Positions 7,784 to 15,811 of a DNA stretch of 64,000 nt are shown here, in pieces. The translations under genes were made by a program, and so were the position numbers. The DNA comes from Enterobacter ludwigii. Its GTDB lineage: Bacteria > Pseudomonadota > Gammaproteobacteria > Enterobacterales > Enterobacteriaceae. The stretch's first letter is position 1; each line of letters opens with the position of its first letter. The stretch covers positions 248,001 through 312,000 of the forward strand of contig CEFQ01000008.1 of assembly GCA_900068845.1 (NCBI GenBank), in the 5' to 3' direction. Under the pieces are notes generated by a model. It was not told where the DNA came from, did no database searches, and was given only the letters and a program-made list of their open reading frames with translations.

Positions 7784-7913
7784 CCCCGTCCAGTGATTGA
7801 CGGGGCTGAGGATGCTGGAGCTTATGTCTTCGCTACAGATGCACACACGCCGCCGCCAAATGCGGTGGTGGTGGTCTCTGTGGTCAAGGCGTTGAGGTAA
7901 GACATATAAGCTC
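7784..7913. other. Strongly structured non-coding element (two nested/adjacent inverted repeats)
   Basis: Hairpin 1 is CCCCGTC (7784-7790) with GACGGGG (7799-7805). Hairpin 2 is long: GAGCTTATGTCTT (7818-7830) pairs with AAGACATATAAGCTC (7899-7913, one extra base), and inside it CCGCCGC / GCGGTGG-type and ACAGA / TCTGT pairings extend the stem around a small loop at about 7860. The element lies in the 284-base gap upstream of the isochorismatase-like gene. It could be the 5' leader of that gene, a small RNA, or a mini transposable element with terminal inverted repeats. Short ORFs exist on both strands (7824-7895 plus, and a 27-codon one on minus) but neither is convincing. Confidence 0.5.
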
Positions 7914-7995
7914 GCAAAAATTCGTTGTGAAAGATGAATTTAACAGAGTGCCAGGAGAAAACAAGACAGAAGGGTCTACATCTTTGCAAGAAAGA

Positions 7996-8021
7996 GCGAA
8001 CGTTGATTAGTCAGCGTTCGC
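7996..8021 (-). terminator. Intrinsic terminator of the small AriR-like gene pair
   Basis: GCGAACG and CGTTCGC form a perfect 7-bp stem around a 12-base loop, followed on the minus strand by CTCTTTCTT. It lies 8 bases past the stop of the minus-strand gene ending at 8029. Confidence 0.65.
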
Positions 8022-8028
8022 CCGAAGC

Positions 8029-8319
8029 TCAATGCTTAGTGCCATTACCTGAACCGTCACGATTACGGAAAATATGCGTCACGTTGTCGGTATTCTTGAT
8101 CGCCACGCCGCTCGACTGTGGCGTTTCAATATGACTCATTACTTCAGACATAGCTCGGCTCAGCGCTTGCTGCCGCGGTGGATCGCGTTCAACTGATGCC
8201 ATCACGCGCAGCTTTTCAAGCAGCGTGCGGGTAGAAACCGGGCCGGATTTTTTTAGCAACTGTAAAATCGCATCGCCCATGATGATGTCGGTAAGCCGTT
8301 CTTCATCACTTCTATACAT
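8029..8319 (-). CDS. Small protein, possibly biofilm-regulator related
   Basis: A 96-residue protein from ATG 8319 (MYRSDEERLTDIIMGD) preceded by AGAGAG; an upstream in-frame start at 8355 adds 12 residues of low support. The N-terminal two thirds look helical and resemble the pattern of the neighbouring AriR/YmgB-like protein (LLKKSGPVSTRTLLEKL against ILRSGRTLSRKALCTKLL). The tail (SHIETPQSSGVAIKNTDNVTHIFRNRDG) is polar. No firm family. Together with the next gene it may form a pair of small regulators affecting biofilm or acid resistance; that is inference from the neighbour. Confidence 0.55.
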   Translation of the reverse strand: MYRSDEERLTDIIMGDAILQLLKKSGPVSTRTLLEKLRVMASVERDPPRQQALSRAMSEVMSHIETPQSSGVAIKNTDNVTHIFRNRDGSGNGTKH

Positions 8320-8436
8320 AGATTCTCTCTGGTTACCGCGGAAGACCTGCGGCAAATAACAAAGTGGATTCAGTCTTACCAGCAGGTGAATGAGGCGGAA
8401 GCCACTTGGTTAATTCTCAGGCCAACAGCGCCTGTT

Positions 8437-8688
8437 TTAGGATTCTCGTTCAACGGAAAACATCAGGCCAATTAATTGCTGATAATGAATTTCCTCTTCA
8501 GTCCCGCGTGCTTGTTCCATGCGGCACAGCAGCTTGGTGCACAACGCTTTACGGCTCAACGTCCGCCCTGAACGCAAAATCTCAACCACAATTTGCCCCA
8601 GCGTTTCCTGCTGTGAAGGCAAAGAGGCTTCTTTGAAGTAGCGCGCAATAGCATCCGACGCTGCGGAAAAGTTACGATCCTGACGCAT
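8437..8688 (-). CDS. YmgB/AriR-like biofilm development protein
   Basis: An 83-residue all-helical protein: DAIARYFKEASLPSQQETLGQIVVEILRSGRTLSRKALC followed by EIHYQQLIGLMF matches the pattern of E. coli AriR (YmgB), a small dimeric protein affecting biofilm formation and acid resistance. GAGGATGG lies just upstream of ATG 8688. Residue identity is modest, so this is a family-level call. The paired small gene downstream on the same strand (8029-8319) is separated by about 117 bases. Confidence 0.6.
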   Translation of the reverse strand: MRQDRNFSAASDAIARYFKEASLPSQQETLGQIVVEILRSGRTLSRKALCTKLLCRMEQARGTEEEIHYQQLIGLMFSVERES

Positions 8689-9060
8689 GGTTCCATCCTC
8701 GAGGTTAACGTATAACTTTAGCGGACAAACTTATACAAATTTATTTAATATGTACAGGAATATGGCGAATCAGTGGCGCAATGCTTTGGCCAAAAGTGCT
8801 AATTTATTGTTAACAATAACTTAAGGAAAATGCAGGCATGGACGTTAAGTCGATGCATTTATCAGGGACGCTTTTAGCGTCCGCACGTTACCTCTGCCGT
8901 CCATCGATGGCGTTAGCGCTGCCCAGCGATCAATCTCTGCGCTAAACGACTCAACGTTGAGGTGTTGTTAATGATGTGCCCGCGTATAGCGTAACGTTGC
9001 CGTGCCGCCTGTGCAGTGGGCATTAATGTTGGCTTCATCGCATTAGCATCAACCTATGCT
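8689..9060. other. Intergenic region of about 370 bases
   Basis: AT-rich near the AriR-like gene (8700-8830), where its promoter probably lies, then a small hairpin GGACGC-TTTTA-GCGTCC (8866-8882). A 35-codon ORF from 8839 overlaps the hairpin but has a poor start context. Nothing else coding is supported. Confidence 0.5.
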
Positions 9061-9079
9061 ATAAATGATAACCATTATC
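9061..9079 (+). promoter_or_regulatory. Fur-box-like site
   Basis: The 19 bases ATAAATGATAACCATTATC match the E. coli Fur consensus at 15 of 19 positions, including the whole right half (CATTATC) and TGATAA. It lies 21 bases before the start codon of the FAD monooxygenase, where bound Fur would block transcription in iron-replete cells. Seen by eye only. Confidence 0.65.
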
Positions 9080-9099
9080 ATATTGATATGAGGCAGATA

Positions 9100-10302
9100 A
9101 TGCAGGCAACACAGGAAAAATCGTTAAGTGCGGATTGTTGTATTGTCGGCGGCGGTCCCGCGGGGTTAATGCTGGGGTATTTACTGGCGCGTGCTGGATT
9201 ACGCGCTGTGGTTATCGAGAAACATCCCGATTTCCTGCGCGATTTTCGCGGCGATACCATTCACCCTTCAACGCTGGAGATCATGCGCCAGCTCGGTCTG
9301 CTCGATGAATTACTGGCGTTGCCGCATCAGCGTGCCGAGAAGCTGCAGGCGGAAGTGGGCGGCGAGGAGATCACCATGGCGGATTTCTCGCGTTTGCCGG
9401 TGCAGTGCCGCTTCATCGCCTTTATGCCGCAATGGGATTTCCTCAATTTCCTGGCGAAAAAAGCGGCCCAGTTTCCCGGTTTCACCCTGCTGCAATCCAC
9501 TACGTTTGACGACTTCATTTATGAGAATGGCGCAATAAGCGGCGTGCAAACGTTACAGGGTAATGACCGTCATGTTATTCGCACTTCTTTAGTGATTGGC
9601 GCTGATGGCCGGCAATCGCAGGTCAAAGCCAAAGCGGGGCTCAGCGGAAAAAGCTTCGGCTCTCCGCGCGATGTGTTGTGGTTCCGGCTGGAGAAACATC
9701 CTGACGATCCGCAGTTGGGCATGGGCCACAAAGGACCGAAACAGAATTTCATCGTTATCGATCGCGGTGATTACTGGCAGTGCGGCTACACCATACAGAA
9801 AAACCAGTTCGACGAGTTAAAGCGGGCGGGATTAGATGCGCTAATAACTTCCATGGCGCAGGTTGCGCCGTTCGATGCAGCACGCATGGCGGAAGTCGAT
9901 GAGTGGGAAAAGCTCAAGCTATTGTCGATTCGCATCGATCGTCTTGATCAGTGGATGAAGCCGGGCGTGCTCTGTATTGGCGATGCCGCACATGCGATGT
10001 CACCAATTGGCGGCGTTGGCGTTAATCTGGCGATTCAGGATGCGGTGGCCGCTGCCAATATCCTGACCAAACCGCTGCAGCAGGGCAGCGTGACAGTGCG
10101 CGATCTGCAAAGGGTGCAGCAGCGCCGCCAGTTCCCGACGGTCGCGACCCAATTTCTGCAAATCAAAATGAGCAGTAATAAGCGTAAACGCAGCACGCCG
10201 AGCAAAGTGCCACAGTTGATTAGTCGCTTTCCGTTCCTGCGCCATCTGTTTGGTCGCTTAATTGGCCTTGGATTCCGCAGCGAAAAGCCGCGTTATTTAT
10301 AA
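9100..10302 (+). CDS. FAD-dependent aromatic-ring monooxygenase family protein
   Basis: A 400-residue flavoprotein of the PHBH/UbiH group A type: N-terminal dinucleotide-binding motif CIVGGGPAGLMLGYLLARAG (GxGxxG at 17-22), the GADG motif at 167-170 and the FAD ribityl-binding GDAAHAMSPIGGVGVNLAIQDA from about 294. These enzymes use NAD(P)H and O2 to hydroxylate aromatic rings or related compounds. The start ATG 9100 is preceded by GAGG at the right distance; an upstream in-frame frame to 9016 runs through the Fur-box-like site and was rejected. Substrate unknown; a Fur-type site upstream suggests iron-responsive expression, for example in a siderophore- or quinone-related process. No neighbours from a pathway. 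Confidence 0.85.
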   Translation: MQATQEKSLSADCCIVGGGPAGLMLGYLLARAGLRAVVIEKHPDFLRDFRGDTIHPSTLEIMRQLGLLDELLALPHQRAEKLQAEVGGEEITMADFSRLPVQCRFIAFMPQWDFLNFLAKKAAQFPGFTLLQSTTFDDFIYENGAISGVQTLQGNDRHVIRTSLVIGADGRQSQVKAKAGLSGKSFGSPRDVLWFRLEKHPDDPQLGMGHKGPKQNFIVIDRGDYWQCGYTIQKNQFDELKRAGLDALITSMAQVAPFDAARMAEVDEWEKLKLLSIRIDRLDQWMKPGVLCIGDAAHAMSPIGGVGVNLAIQDAVAAANILTKPLQQGSVTVRDLQRVQQRRQFPTVATQFLQIKMSSNKRKRSTPSKVPQLISRFPFLRHLFGRLIGLGFRSEKPRYL

Positions 10303-10307
10303 CCGGC

Positions 10308-10332
10308 AAAAAAAAGCCCGCTAAACGCGGGC
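10308..10332 (-). terminator. Intrinsic terminator for the yddG unit
   Basis: GCCCGC-TAAA-CGCGGGC hairpin flanked by eight A on the left, giving a T8 tail on the minus strand. It lies downstream of the minus-strand yddG gene (128 bases past its stop) and only a few bases after the plus-strand monooxygenase stop, so it may serve both. Confidence 0.75.
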
Positions 10333-10460
10333 CAGGTAAACGTTACCAATCTTAAATTCTCGTAGCAACGCATTGCTGTGTGTTGCGTTGCTATAGTAGC
10401 AACAGATCGTTGGCTGTGCAGGAAATGATCAACGAGTTAATTTTGTTCTAAGGATAAGTA

Positions 10461-11348
10461 TTATGTGTTCTGTCCTCGGGTCGACCACCAGCACAACAAC
10501 GAGCCAAGACTAACCATTGCAGTACCTTGCCAAAAGGCAACGGTCAGATGCGAGCGCAGAATAAAGGCCGCGAGAATCGAGGAAACGATCGGAATAAAGT
10601 AGGATGCGGCGGCCAAAATTGTCACGTTGCCATGCAAAATGCCGACATTCCATGCGGCATAGCCAAAGCCCATCGCCATCGCGGCTAATGCCAGACAGAT
10701 CCAAACCTCGGCGGATAATATGAATGAGGGCTGCGGAGAGAGCGCAAATTTCAACCATAGCGTCAGCGCGGTTAAGATAAAGAACAGCGTAATGCCATTA
10801 CTGCCGTTAGCAATTTTCCTGGTGACCACACAATACACCGCCCAAATACCCGCGCCGCTCAATGCCAGACCGTAGCTCAGCGGATTATCCATCACGTTAC
10901 GGGCCATTTCGCTGAATGAGAAGCCGTGATCGCCGCCCAACACGCGGCAAATACCCGCAACAGCCAGCAAAACGCCTGGAATAATCAGTGGATTGGTTTT
11001 CTGCCGATTCACAATCACGGCGAGAACGATGGTCAAACTTGGCCACAGGTAATTGACCATGCCGACTTCAATCGCCTGACGACCGCTGTGAGTAAACCCC
11101 AGCGAGAGTGACAAGCAGAGTTCGTAGCAGACGAAAAGCACGCTGCCGATAATCAAATAGCTGCGCGGAAAAGTGCGCAGTTTTGGCAGGCCCACAGTGA
11201 AGGTTAGCAGTATCGCGCTGGCGCTGTAGATCAGCGCCGCACCGCCCACCGGACCGAATCCTTCACTGACATTTTTAATCAGTCCGACAATCGCGCTCCA
11301 CAATAAAATGGCCATCAAACCAATCAGCGTCGCTCTTTTTTGCGGCAT
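10461..11348 (-). CDS. yddG: Aromatic amino acid/drug exporter YddG (DMT superfamily)
   Basis: A 295-residue polytopic protein from ATG 11348 (MPQKRATLIGLMAILLWS) with ten hydrophobic segments. It matches E. coli YddG along its length, including VSEGFGPVGGAALIYS, HSGRQAIEVGMVNYLWPSLTI and YAAWNVGILHGNVTI. YddG exports aromatic amino acids and some toxic compounds such as paraquat. An in-frame upstream ATG at 11381 would add 11 residues, but the downstream start aligns with the family. Single-gene unit. Confidence 0.93.
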   Translation of the reverse strand: MPQKRATLIGLMAILLWSAIVGLIKNVSEGFGPVGGAALIYSASAILLTFTVGLPKLRTFPRSYLIIGSVLFVCYELCLSLSLGFTHSGRQAIEVGMVNYLWPSLTIVLAVIVNRQKTNPLIIPGVLLAVAGICRVLGGDHGFSFSEMARNVMDNPLSYGLALSGAGIWAVYCVVTRKIANGSNGITLFFILTALTLWLKFALSPQPSFILSAEVWICLALAAMAMGFGYAAWNVGILHGNVTILAAASYFIPIVSSILAAFILRSHLTVAFWQGTAMVSLGSLLCWWSTRGQNT

Positions 11349-11443
11349 GACCCGCCACCTTATATTGCTTATTCGGGCCAAAATCCTAGCAAATCAGACT
11401 CTCTTTGTATTGTTCGTCAAAGTTTGTACACGCAAAATATTCA

Positions 11444-12298
11444 TTACCATTTCATTTCGCCGGTATTTACCTTGGCGCTGAGATCCAGCGAGCTCTCATC
11501 CGGCAAATTCGGATAGGCGGCTTTCATAGTTTCGATCACCTGCGCAGCGCCTTTGTGCTGCTGCAGCGCTTTCTCAAAGGTGTGCAGATAGTTCAAAGTA
11601 AACGTAATCGCCGCATCGCCCGTCGGGCGTTCACCCAAATAATGCCCCGGAATCACCTGTTTAGGCTGCAGTTTTTGCATCTCACTCAACACATTGCGCC
11701 ACTGCTGTCGAACTGCTGGCGTTTGCGTATCGGCAGTCCAGACGTGGATACCTGAAGCCACGCCGGTGCCGCCGAGAATCGCTTTGTTCGCCGGAATCCA
11801 CACGTAGGCGGCGTAATCATTGGCATGATGCAGCTCCAGGGTTTCGCCATCGACTTTAAACGTCGTCGCCTGCGTAACCTGCGGTACATAGAGCTGTTTT
11901 GGCGCACCGTTCTTCATTTGCGGGCCCCAATAAGCCAGCTTGGCGGCGTTGGTGGCTTGGATGTGTTTCACCACATCGGCCGTCGCCACAATCTTCACCT
12001 GTGGGAACGCTTTTACAATTGGTTCAAGCCCAAAGTAAAAATCAGGATCGCCAGAGGTGATGACAATCTGCGTCAGCTTTTTGCCGCTGGCTTTGATCAT
12101 TTGCACCAGCTTCTCACCGTCTTTCGTGCTGAACTGCGCATCAAACAGTATCGCTTCATGCGGACCGGAAACCAGCGTAGAGGAGACAGGGAAAATGCCC
12201 TTTTCCTGTGGGTTATACACCTCCAAATGCAGCGGCGCAGCGAAAGCAGGCAGGGTGGAAAAGGCCAGTGCCAGCGACAGTGTTTTCATTTTCATCAA
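11444..12298 (-). CDS. Exported metallo-beta-lactamase-fold protein with degenerate metal motif
   Basis: A 284-residue protein with a signal peptide (MMKMKTLSLALAFSTLPAFA, cleavage after about residue 20). The fold is recognisable from VITSGDPDFYFGLEPIV (79-95), ILGGTGVA and VIPGHYLG. The canonical HxHxDH zinc motif is replaced by S82-G-D84-P-D86-F87: only the Asp corresponding to the fifth position survives, so the usual binuclear zinc site is missing or differently built. It could be a non-hydrolytic binding protein or an enzyme with another metal scheme. AAGGA precedes the start. A LysR regulator is divergently transcribed 119 bases away and is the probable regulator. Confidence 0.75.
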   Translation of the reverse strand: MMKMKTLSLALAFSTLPAFAAPLHLEVYNPQEKGIFPVSSTLVSGPHEAILFDAQFSTKDGEKLVQMIKASGKKLTQIVITSGDPDFYFGLEPIVKAFPQVKIVATADVVKHIQATNAAKLAYWGPQMKNGAPKQLYVPQVTQATTFKVDGETLELHHANDYAAYVWIPANKAILGGTGVASGIHVWTADTQTPAVRQQWRNVLSEMQKLQPKQVIPGHYLGERPTGDAAITFTLNYLHTFEKALQQHKGAAQVIETMKAAYPNLPDESSLDLSAKVNTGEMKW

Positions 12299-12417
12299 AT
12301 TTTCCTTTATCCGGCACCTCGCCGTGATTGAAGTCGCTATTGTAGGGAAATTTCGGACTGTTAGAATTCCTGTAACTGGATATGATCAGTTTCATAAAAC
12401 GATCAGATGGAGCCCAT

Positions 12418-13296
12418 ATGGACAGAGTGACGGCGGCAACGGTATTTAACCGCATTTGCGAGCTGGGCAGCCTAAGCGCCGCGGCGCGCGCGCTGGATAT
12501 TTCGCGGCCGATGGTCAGCCGCTATCTGGATGAGATGGAGAAGTGGGCGGGTGCGCGCTTACTGCATCGATCGTCGCGCAAGCTCACCATCACGCCTGCC
12601 GGGGAAAAGATCCTCGAAAAATCGCGCACGCTGGCAAGATTGGCTGAAGAGATTGCCGATCAGGGCGCTCATAGCGAACCGCATGGCACGTTGCGCGTCG
12701 CCTGTGCGCACTCCACCGCCACACATATTCTTAGCCCGATGATCCCAGCATTCCTGGCGCGTTTTCCGGCAGTGCGGATTGAGCTGGAGATCAACAATCA
12801 GCCAGTGAGTTTGATTGGTGAGCGTATAGATGTGGCGGTGCGCATTACCGACGATCCTGAACCCGGTGCCATTGCCCGGCGTTTAGGCGAATGTGTTTCA
12901 GTGGTGTGCGCGTCGCCGGACTATCTACAGGCGCACGGTGCGCCGCAAACGCCCGCTGATTTGGCGCAGCATAATTGCCTGCATTACAGCCGTTTTGCCG
13001 GGCAGAGCTGGCAGTTTTGCGATACGCAGGGTGAAACGATAGCTGCGACGGTGAACGGCAATTTCAGCGCTGGCATCTCCTCGGTGCTGTGTGACGCGGC
13101 GATCGCCGGTTGTGGTCTGGCGATGGTGCCGGAGATGGAAGCACGTCACGCCCTCGATAACGGCCAGCTGCAAACCGTGCTGCCGACCTATCAGGCGAAA
13201 ACGCTGGCGATCTACGGCCTCTATATGTCGCGAGAACGTCAACCGGCGGCGCTACGTGCGTTTTTGGATGCGGTGCAGCATCAGCTAATCGTCTGA
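12418..13296 (+). CDS. LysR-family transcriptional regulator
   Basis: A 292-residue regulator with an N-terminal winged HTH (VFNRICELGSLSAAARALDISRPMVSRYLDEMEKWAGARLLHRSSRKLTIT, residues ~8-58) and a LysR substrate-binding domain (GTLRVACAHSTATHILSPMIPAFL onwards). GGAG lies 6 bases before ATG 12418. Divergent from the exported metallo-beta-lactamase-fold gene, so it probably controls that gene and itself. The effector is unknown. Confidence 0.9.
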   Translation: MDRVTAATVFNRICELGSLSAAARALDISRPMVSRYLDEMEKWAGARLLHRSSRKLTITPAGEKILEKSRTLARLAEEIADQGAHSEPHGTLRVACAHSTATHILSPMIPAFLARFPAVRIELEINNQPVSLIGERIDVAVRITDDPEPGAIARRLGECVSVVCASPDYLQAHGAPQTPADLAQHNCLHYSRFAGQSWQFCDTQGETIAATVNGNFSAGISSVLCDAAIAGCGLAMVPEMEARHALDNGQLQTVLPTYQAKTLAIYGLYMSRERQPAALRAFLDAVQHQLIV

Positions 13297-13416
13297 ACCT
13301 TCGACACGCTGTTGTTAAAAAGTAATTGATTAATAATCAGTTGGTTATACAAGTTTATTATGCGATATACCGTCGGTTTTCAGGCTGAAATCGCCAGCTA
13401 AGTGGTGAAGGTTTGC

Positions 13417-14196
13417 TCAATTTTGCATGGCGTAGAATGAGGGAACCTGACCCGTGACGCGGCGAAACATGGTCGAGAAGGCTGAACTGCTGTCGTAGCC
13501 GAGCGATAGCGCCACTTCGTTAACGGATTTGCCCGCCACCAGCATCGCCAGCGCCGTTACTACACAGGCACGCTGTCGCCAGGCGGAAAAGGACAAACCG
13601 GTTTGCTGTAGAAAATGCCGACGGAAGGTGCTGGAGCTCATAAAGAGCGCTCCGGCCCAGCGATCGGGCGAATCATGAATGGTGGGTGCTTGTAAGAAGT
13701 TCTGGCATTGCGCTAACAGCGCCGGATGCTGGGGCAGCGGAATATCAAATTCCCGTGCAGGCATCGCCGCTAACTCCAGCAGCAGCAACTGCACCAGCAA
13801 TCGATCGCGATCGGATGCGTATAGTAGTGGTAAATCAACAGCTTCAATCAACAACTGGCGCAGTAGCGGCGAGATGCTAATGACGCAACAGCGTGTGTTA
13901 TCGCGCAATGCTGCCGCGCACAGCGGCTCAATATACATACTGCGCGTCGAGACGCCGACAAACTTAACCCTGTGCGCGGTGTTTGGCGGAATCCACACCG
14001 CGTGCTGCGGCGGTACCACCCATTCGCCAGCCTGAGTCGAAACGTGCATTAATCCAGTTGCGCCATACAGCAACTGCGCGCGGCGATGCTGATGTTCCGG
14101 CAGCACGCATCCTTGCGCGTAGTCATTTCCTAGCGCCACGACGTCACGATCAATTTTGTCGTATTCATCAATGTGACTATTTCGCATAGCAGACAT
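13417..14196 (-). CDS. AraC-family transcriptional regulator (NimR-like)
   Basis: A 259-residue regulator with an N-terminal cupin-type domain (EHQHRRAQLLYGATGLMHV, then WVVPPQHAVWIPPNTAHRV) and a C-terminal AraC HTH pair (FRRHFLQQTGLSFSAWRQRACVVTALAMLVAGKSVNEVALSLGYDSSSAFSTMFRRVTG). This layout matches the AraC subgroup that includes E. coli NimR, which controls a divergent efflux gene. Here the divergent partner is a TSUP permease. ATG 14187 (MRNSHID) is an alternative start. The target is inferred from divergence. Confidence 0.88.
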   Translation of the reverse strand: MSAMRNSHIDEYDKIDRDVVALGNDYAQGCVLPEHQHRRAQLLYGATGLMHVSTQAGEWVVPPQHAVWIPPNTAHRVKFVGVSTRSMYIEPLCAAALRDNTRCCVISISPLLRQLLIEAVDLPLLYASDRDRLLVQLLLLELAAMPAREFDIPLPQHPALLAQCQNFLQAPTIHDSPDRWAGALFMSSSTFRRHFLQQTGLSFSAWRQRACVVTALAMLVAGKSVNEVALSLGYDSSSAFSTMFRRVTGQVPSFYAMQN

Positions 14197-14304
14197 CCAC
14201 CGAACATTGACTGATTTGCAAGGGTAATTGAGCGCTGCACAAATGGGAAGCGTGCAGGTTGCTGCGTAAGCTACATCACTCTTTTGATGATGCAGAGAAA
14301 AGCG

Positions 14305-15093
14305 ATGAACGAGCTGTTAATGATTGGTCTGGCGGGTTTTGCCACCGGCATCACCACGGTGCTGTTTGGCTTTGGCGGCGGTTTTGTGGTGGTGCCATTT
14401 GTTTATCAACTGATGGTGCAGCAGCCGTTGCTGGCGGAACATGCGATGCACATCGCGGTGGCGACCTCGACCGCCGTGATGATTTTCAATGCCGGTTGGG
14501 CCAGCTACCAAAACTGGCGGGCTGGCAAACTGCATAAAGCCACACTGCTGCCGCTCATCGGGTTTATCGCGCTCGGTGCGGTGATCGGTTCATGGCTGGC
14601 TGGCGCAATGAGTGATATGTGGGTGCGGGGACTTTTTATGGTTTACATGCTGGTGACCATCGCCGATTGCCTGCTGCGCAAAGGCTTTCTTACACGCGCT
14701 GCACCGCGAGTTTTGTCGCGGCTGACCGCCAGCGCGGGCGGCACCTTGATCGGCATGATTGCCGCCATGCTGGGCGTCGGCGGCAGCGTGATGACTGTAC
14801 CGCTGCTGCGTCGTCATGGTTATGCCATGCGTGATTGCGTCAGCGCGGCCAATCCGCTGTCGCTGCCGGTCGCCATGTTGGGCGCGACGACTTACGCCAT
14901 CAGCGGCGGGCAGCAAATACCCGCTAGCGGTTATCTGGGATTTATCAGCCTGACCATTTTACTGCTGCTGGTGGTTGCCGGTTTTGTGGGGATGCTGTTT
15001 GCCCGCCGATGTATTCCGGCGGTGTCCGATCGCTGGCATGCGCGGATTTACGTTCTACTGTTGTGCCTGGTGCTGGTTGCTATCGCGGTGTAG
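14305..15093 (+). CDS. TSUP (TauE/SafE) family membrane permease
   Basis: A 262-residue polytopic protein with the two-fold repeated TSUP pattern: GFATGITTVLFGFGGGFVVVPFVY near the N-terminus and GGTLIGMIAAMLGVGGSVMTVPLL at about residues 150-173. The family exports or imports small sulfur- or carbon-containing anions (sulfite, sulfoacetate and similar). Start ATG 14305 follows GAGAAAA; an in-frame ATG at 14284 is less likely. Divergent from the AraC regulator, which probably controls it. Its 3' end overlaps the convergent ModA-like gene by 14 bases. Confidence 0.88.
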   Translation: MNELLMIGLAGFATGITTVLFGFGGGFVVVPFVYQLMVQQPLLAEHAMHIAVATSTAVMIFNAGWASYQNWRAGKLHKATLLPLIGFIALGAVIGSWLAGAMSDMWVRGLFMVYMLVTIADCLLRKGFLTRAAPRVLSRLTASAGGTLIGMIAAMLGVGGSVMTVPLLRRHGYAMRDCVSAANPLSLPVAMLGATTYAISGGQQIPASGYLGFISLTILLLLVVAGFVGMLFARRCIPAVSDRWHARIYVLLLCLVLVAIAV

Positions 15094-15811
15094 CGGAGAG
15101 TTGGAAGCCATGCTGTTGCAAGATAGTCTGCGCCGCGGCTGAAGAGAGAAAAGCCGCGAGGGGAAGCGCGGGATCAGAGCAGCACGCCCAACCATATTCG
15201 GCCACCACGTTATAAGGCGCGGGGATATTCAACACGTGCAGCTGAGGGCAGAGCTGCAAACGCGGCGCATAGCTGGCGTAGCCGATAAACATATCCGTGT
15301 GCTTTTGCTCAATGAGCCACTGCGCCGCCAGCTCACCGTTAGGCACTATCAAACCGTCTGTGCCGCCCACCATCGGACGCGCTTTGGCTTTGAGCCTGTT
15401 CCCCGAGCCGGGATGAAGACGCTCAATGTTATCAAACAGTTCCCATGTATAATCGCCAGAAGGATCGCTGAGCGGCGTTGAGGTCGCTACACGCAAACCA
15501 TCCCGACATAGTAGCGATAACCAGTCATCAGCGCGTGTGACAATGTCACGCCTGGCGGTCAGGCACAACGTGTTGGCAGTAAATAATCCTAGCTTTACTG
15601 CGCGTCCTTGCTGCAACAGCGCTTCAGGGTGCAGCCGATTAGCGGAGGCGAAAAAATCGCATGCTTCACCGGCCTCAATCCGCTGACGTAGCCTGCCCGC
15701 CGGGCCAAAATCGGTAGTGATCCTTAGACCGCTAAGCGAGGTGAATGATGCCATTAAATCTGGCCAGACCGCGCGCAGGCTACCGGCTGCCAGAATGTTT
15801 AACGTTGTCAT
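15080..15811 (-). CDS. ModA-like substrate-binding protein lacking a signal peptide
   Basis: A 243-residue protein of the molybdate-type binding family: it begins MTTLNILAAGSLRAVWPDLM, exactly the start of a mature ModA domain, followed by GPAGRLRQRIEAGEACDFFASAN and later FIGYASYA. No signal peptide precedes it; upstream in-frame sequence is the overlapping part of the neighbouring gene and is not hydrophobic. ATG 15811 lies 32 bases inside the upstream gene, so translation is coupled. A cytoplasmic binding domain without permease or ATPase genes nearby is unusual; it could buffer or sense an oxyanion, or be exported by an unknown route. Family assignment is good, function is open. Confidence 0.7.
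   Translation of the reverse strand: MTTLNILAAGSLRAVWPDLMASFTSLSGLRITTDFGPAGRLRQRIEAGEACDFFASANRLHPEALLQQGRAVKLGLFTANTLCLTARRDIVTRADDWLSLLCRDGLRVATSTPLSDPSGDYTWELFDNIERLHPGSGNRLKAKARPMVGGTDGLIVPNGELAAQWLIEQKHTDMFIGYASYAPRLQLCPQLHVLNIPAPYNVVAEYGWACCSDPALPLAAFLSSAAAQTILQQHGFQLSATPR

Noticed and set aside
7824-7895. Short plus-strand ORF (23 residues, Arg/Trp-rich) with GGAG upstream, and a 27-codon Thr-rich ORF on the opposite strand
   Set aside because: Both lie inside a long inverted repeat whose base pairing forces their composition; no independent support for translation.
8839-8946. 35-codon ORF in the gap before the FAD monooxygenase
   Set aside because: Poor start context, overlaps a hairpin, composition not like a protein.
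9016-9099. N-terminal extension of the FAD monooxygenase
   Set aside because: The extension would be encoded across the Fur-box-like site and lacks homology; GAGG positions the start at 9100.
13325-13345. Small AT-rich palindrome TTGATTAATAATCA between two regulator genes
   Set aside because: Short and AT-rich; easily chance, and no clear relation to a promoter.
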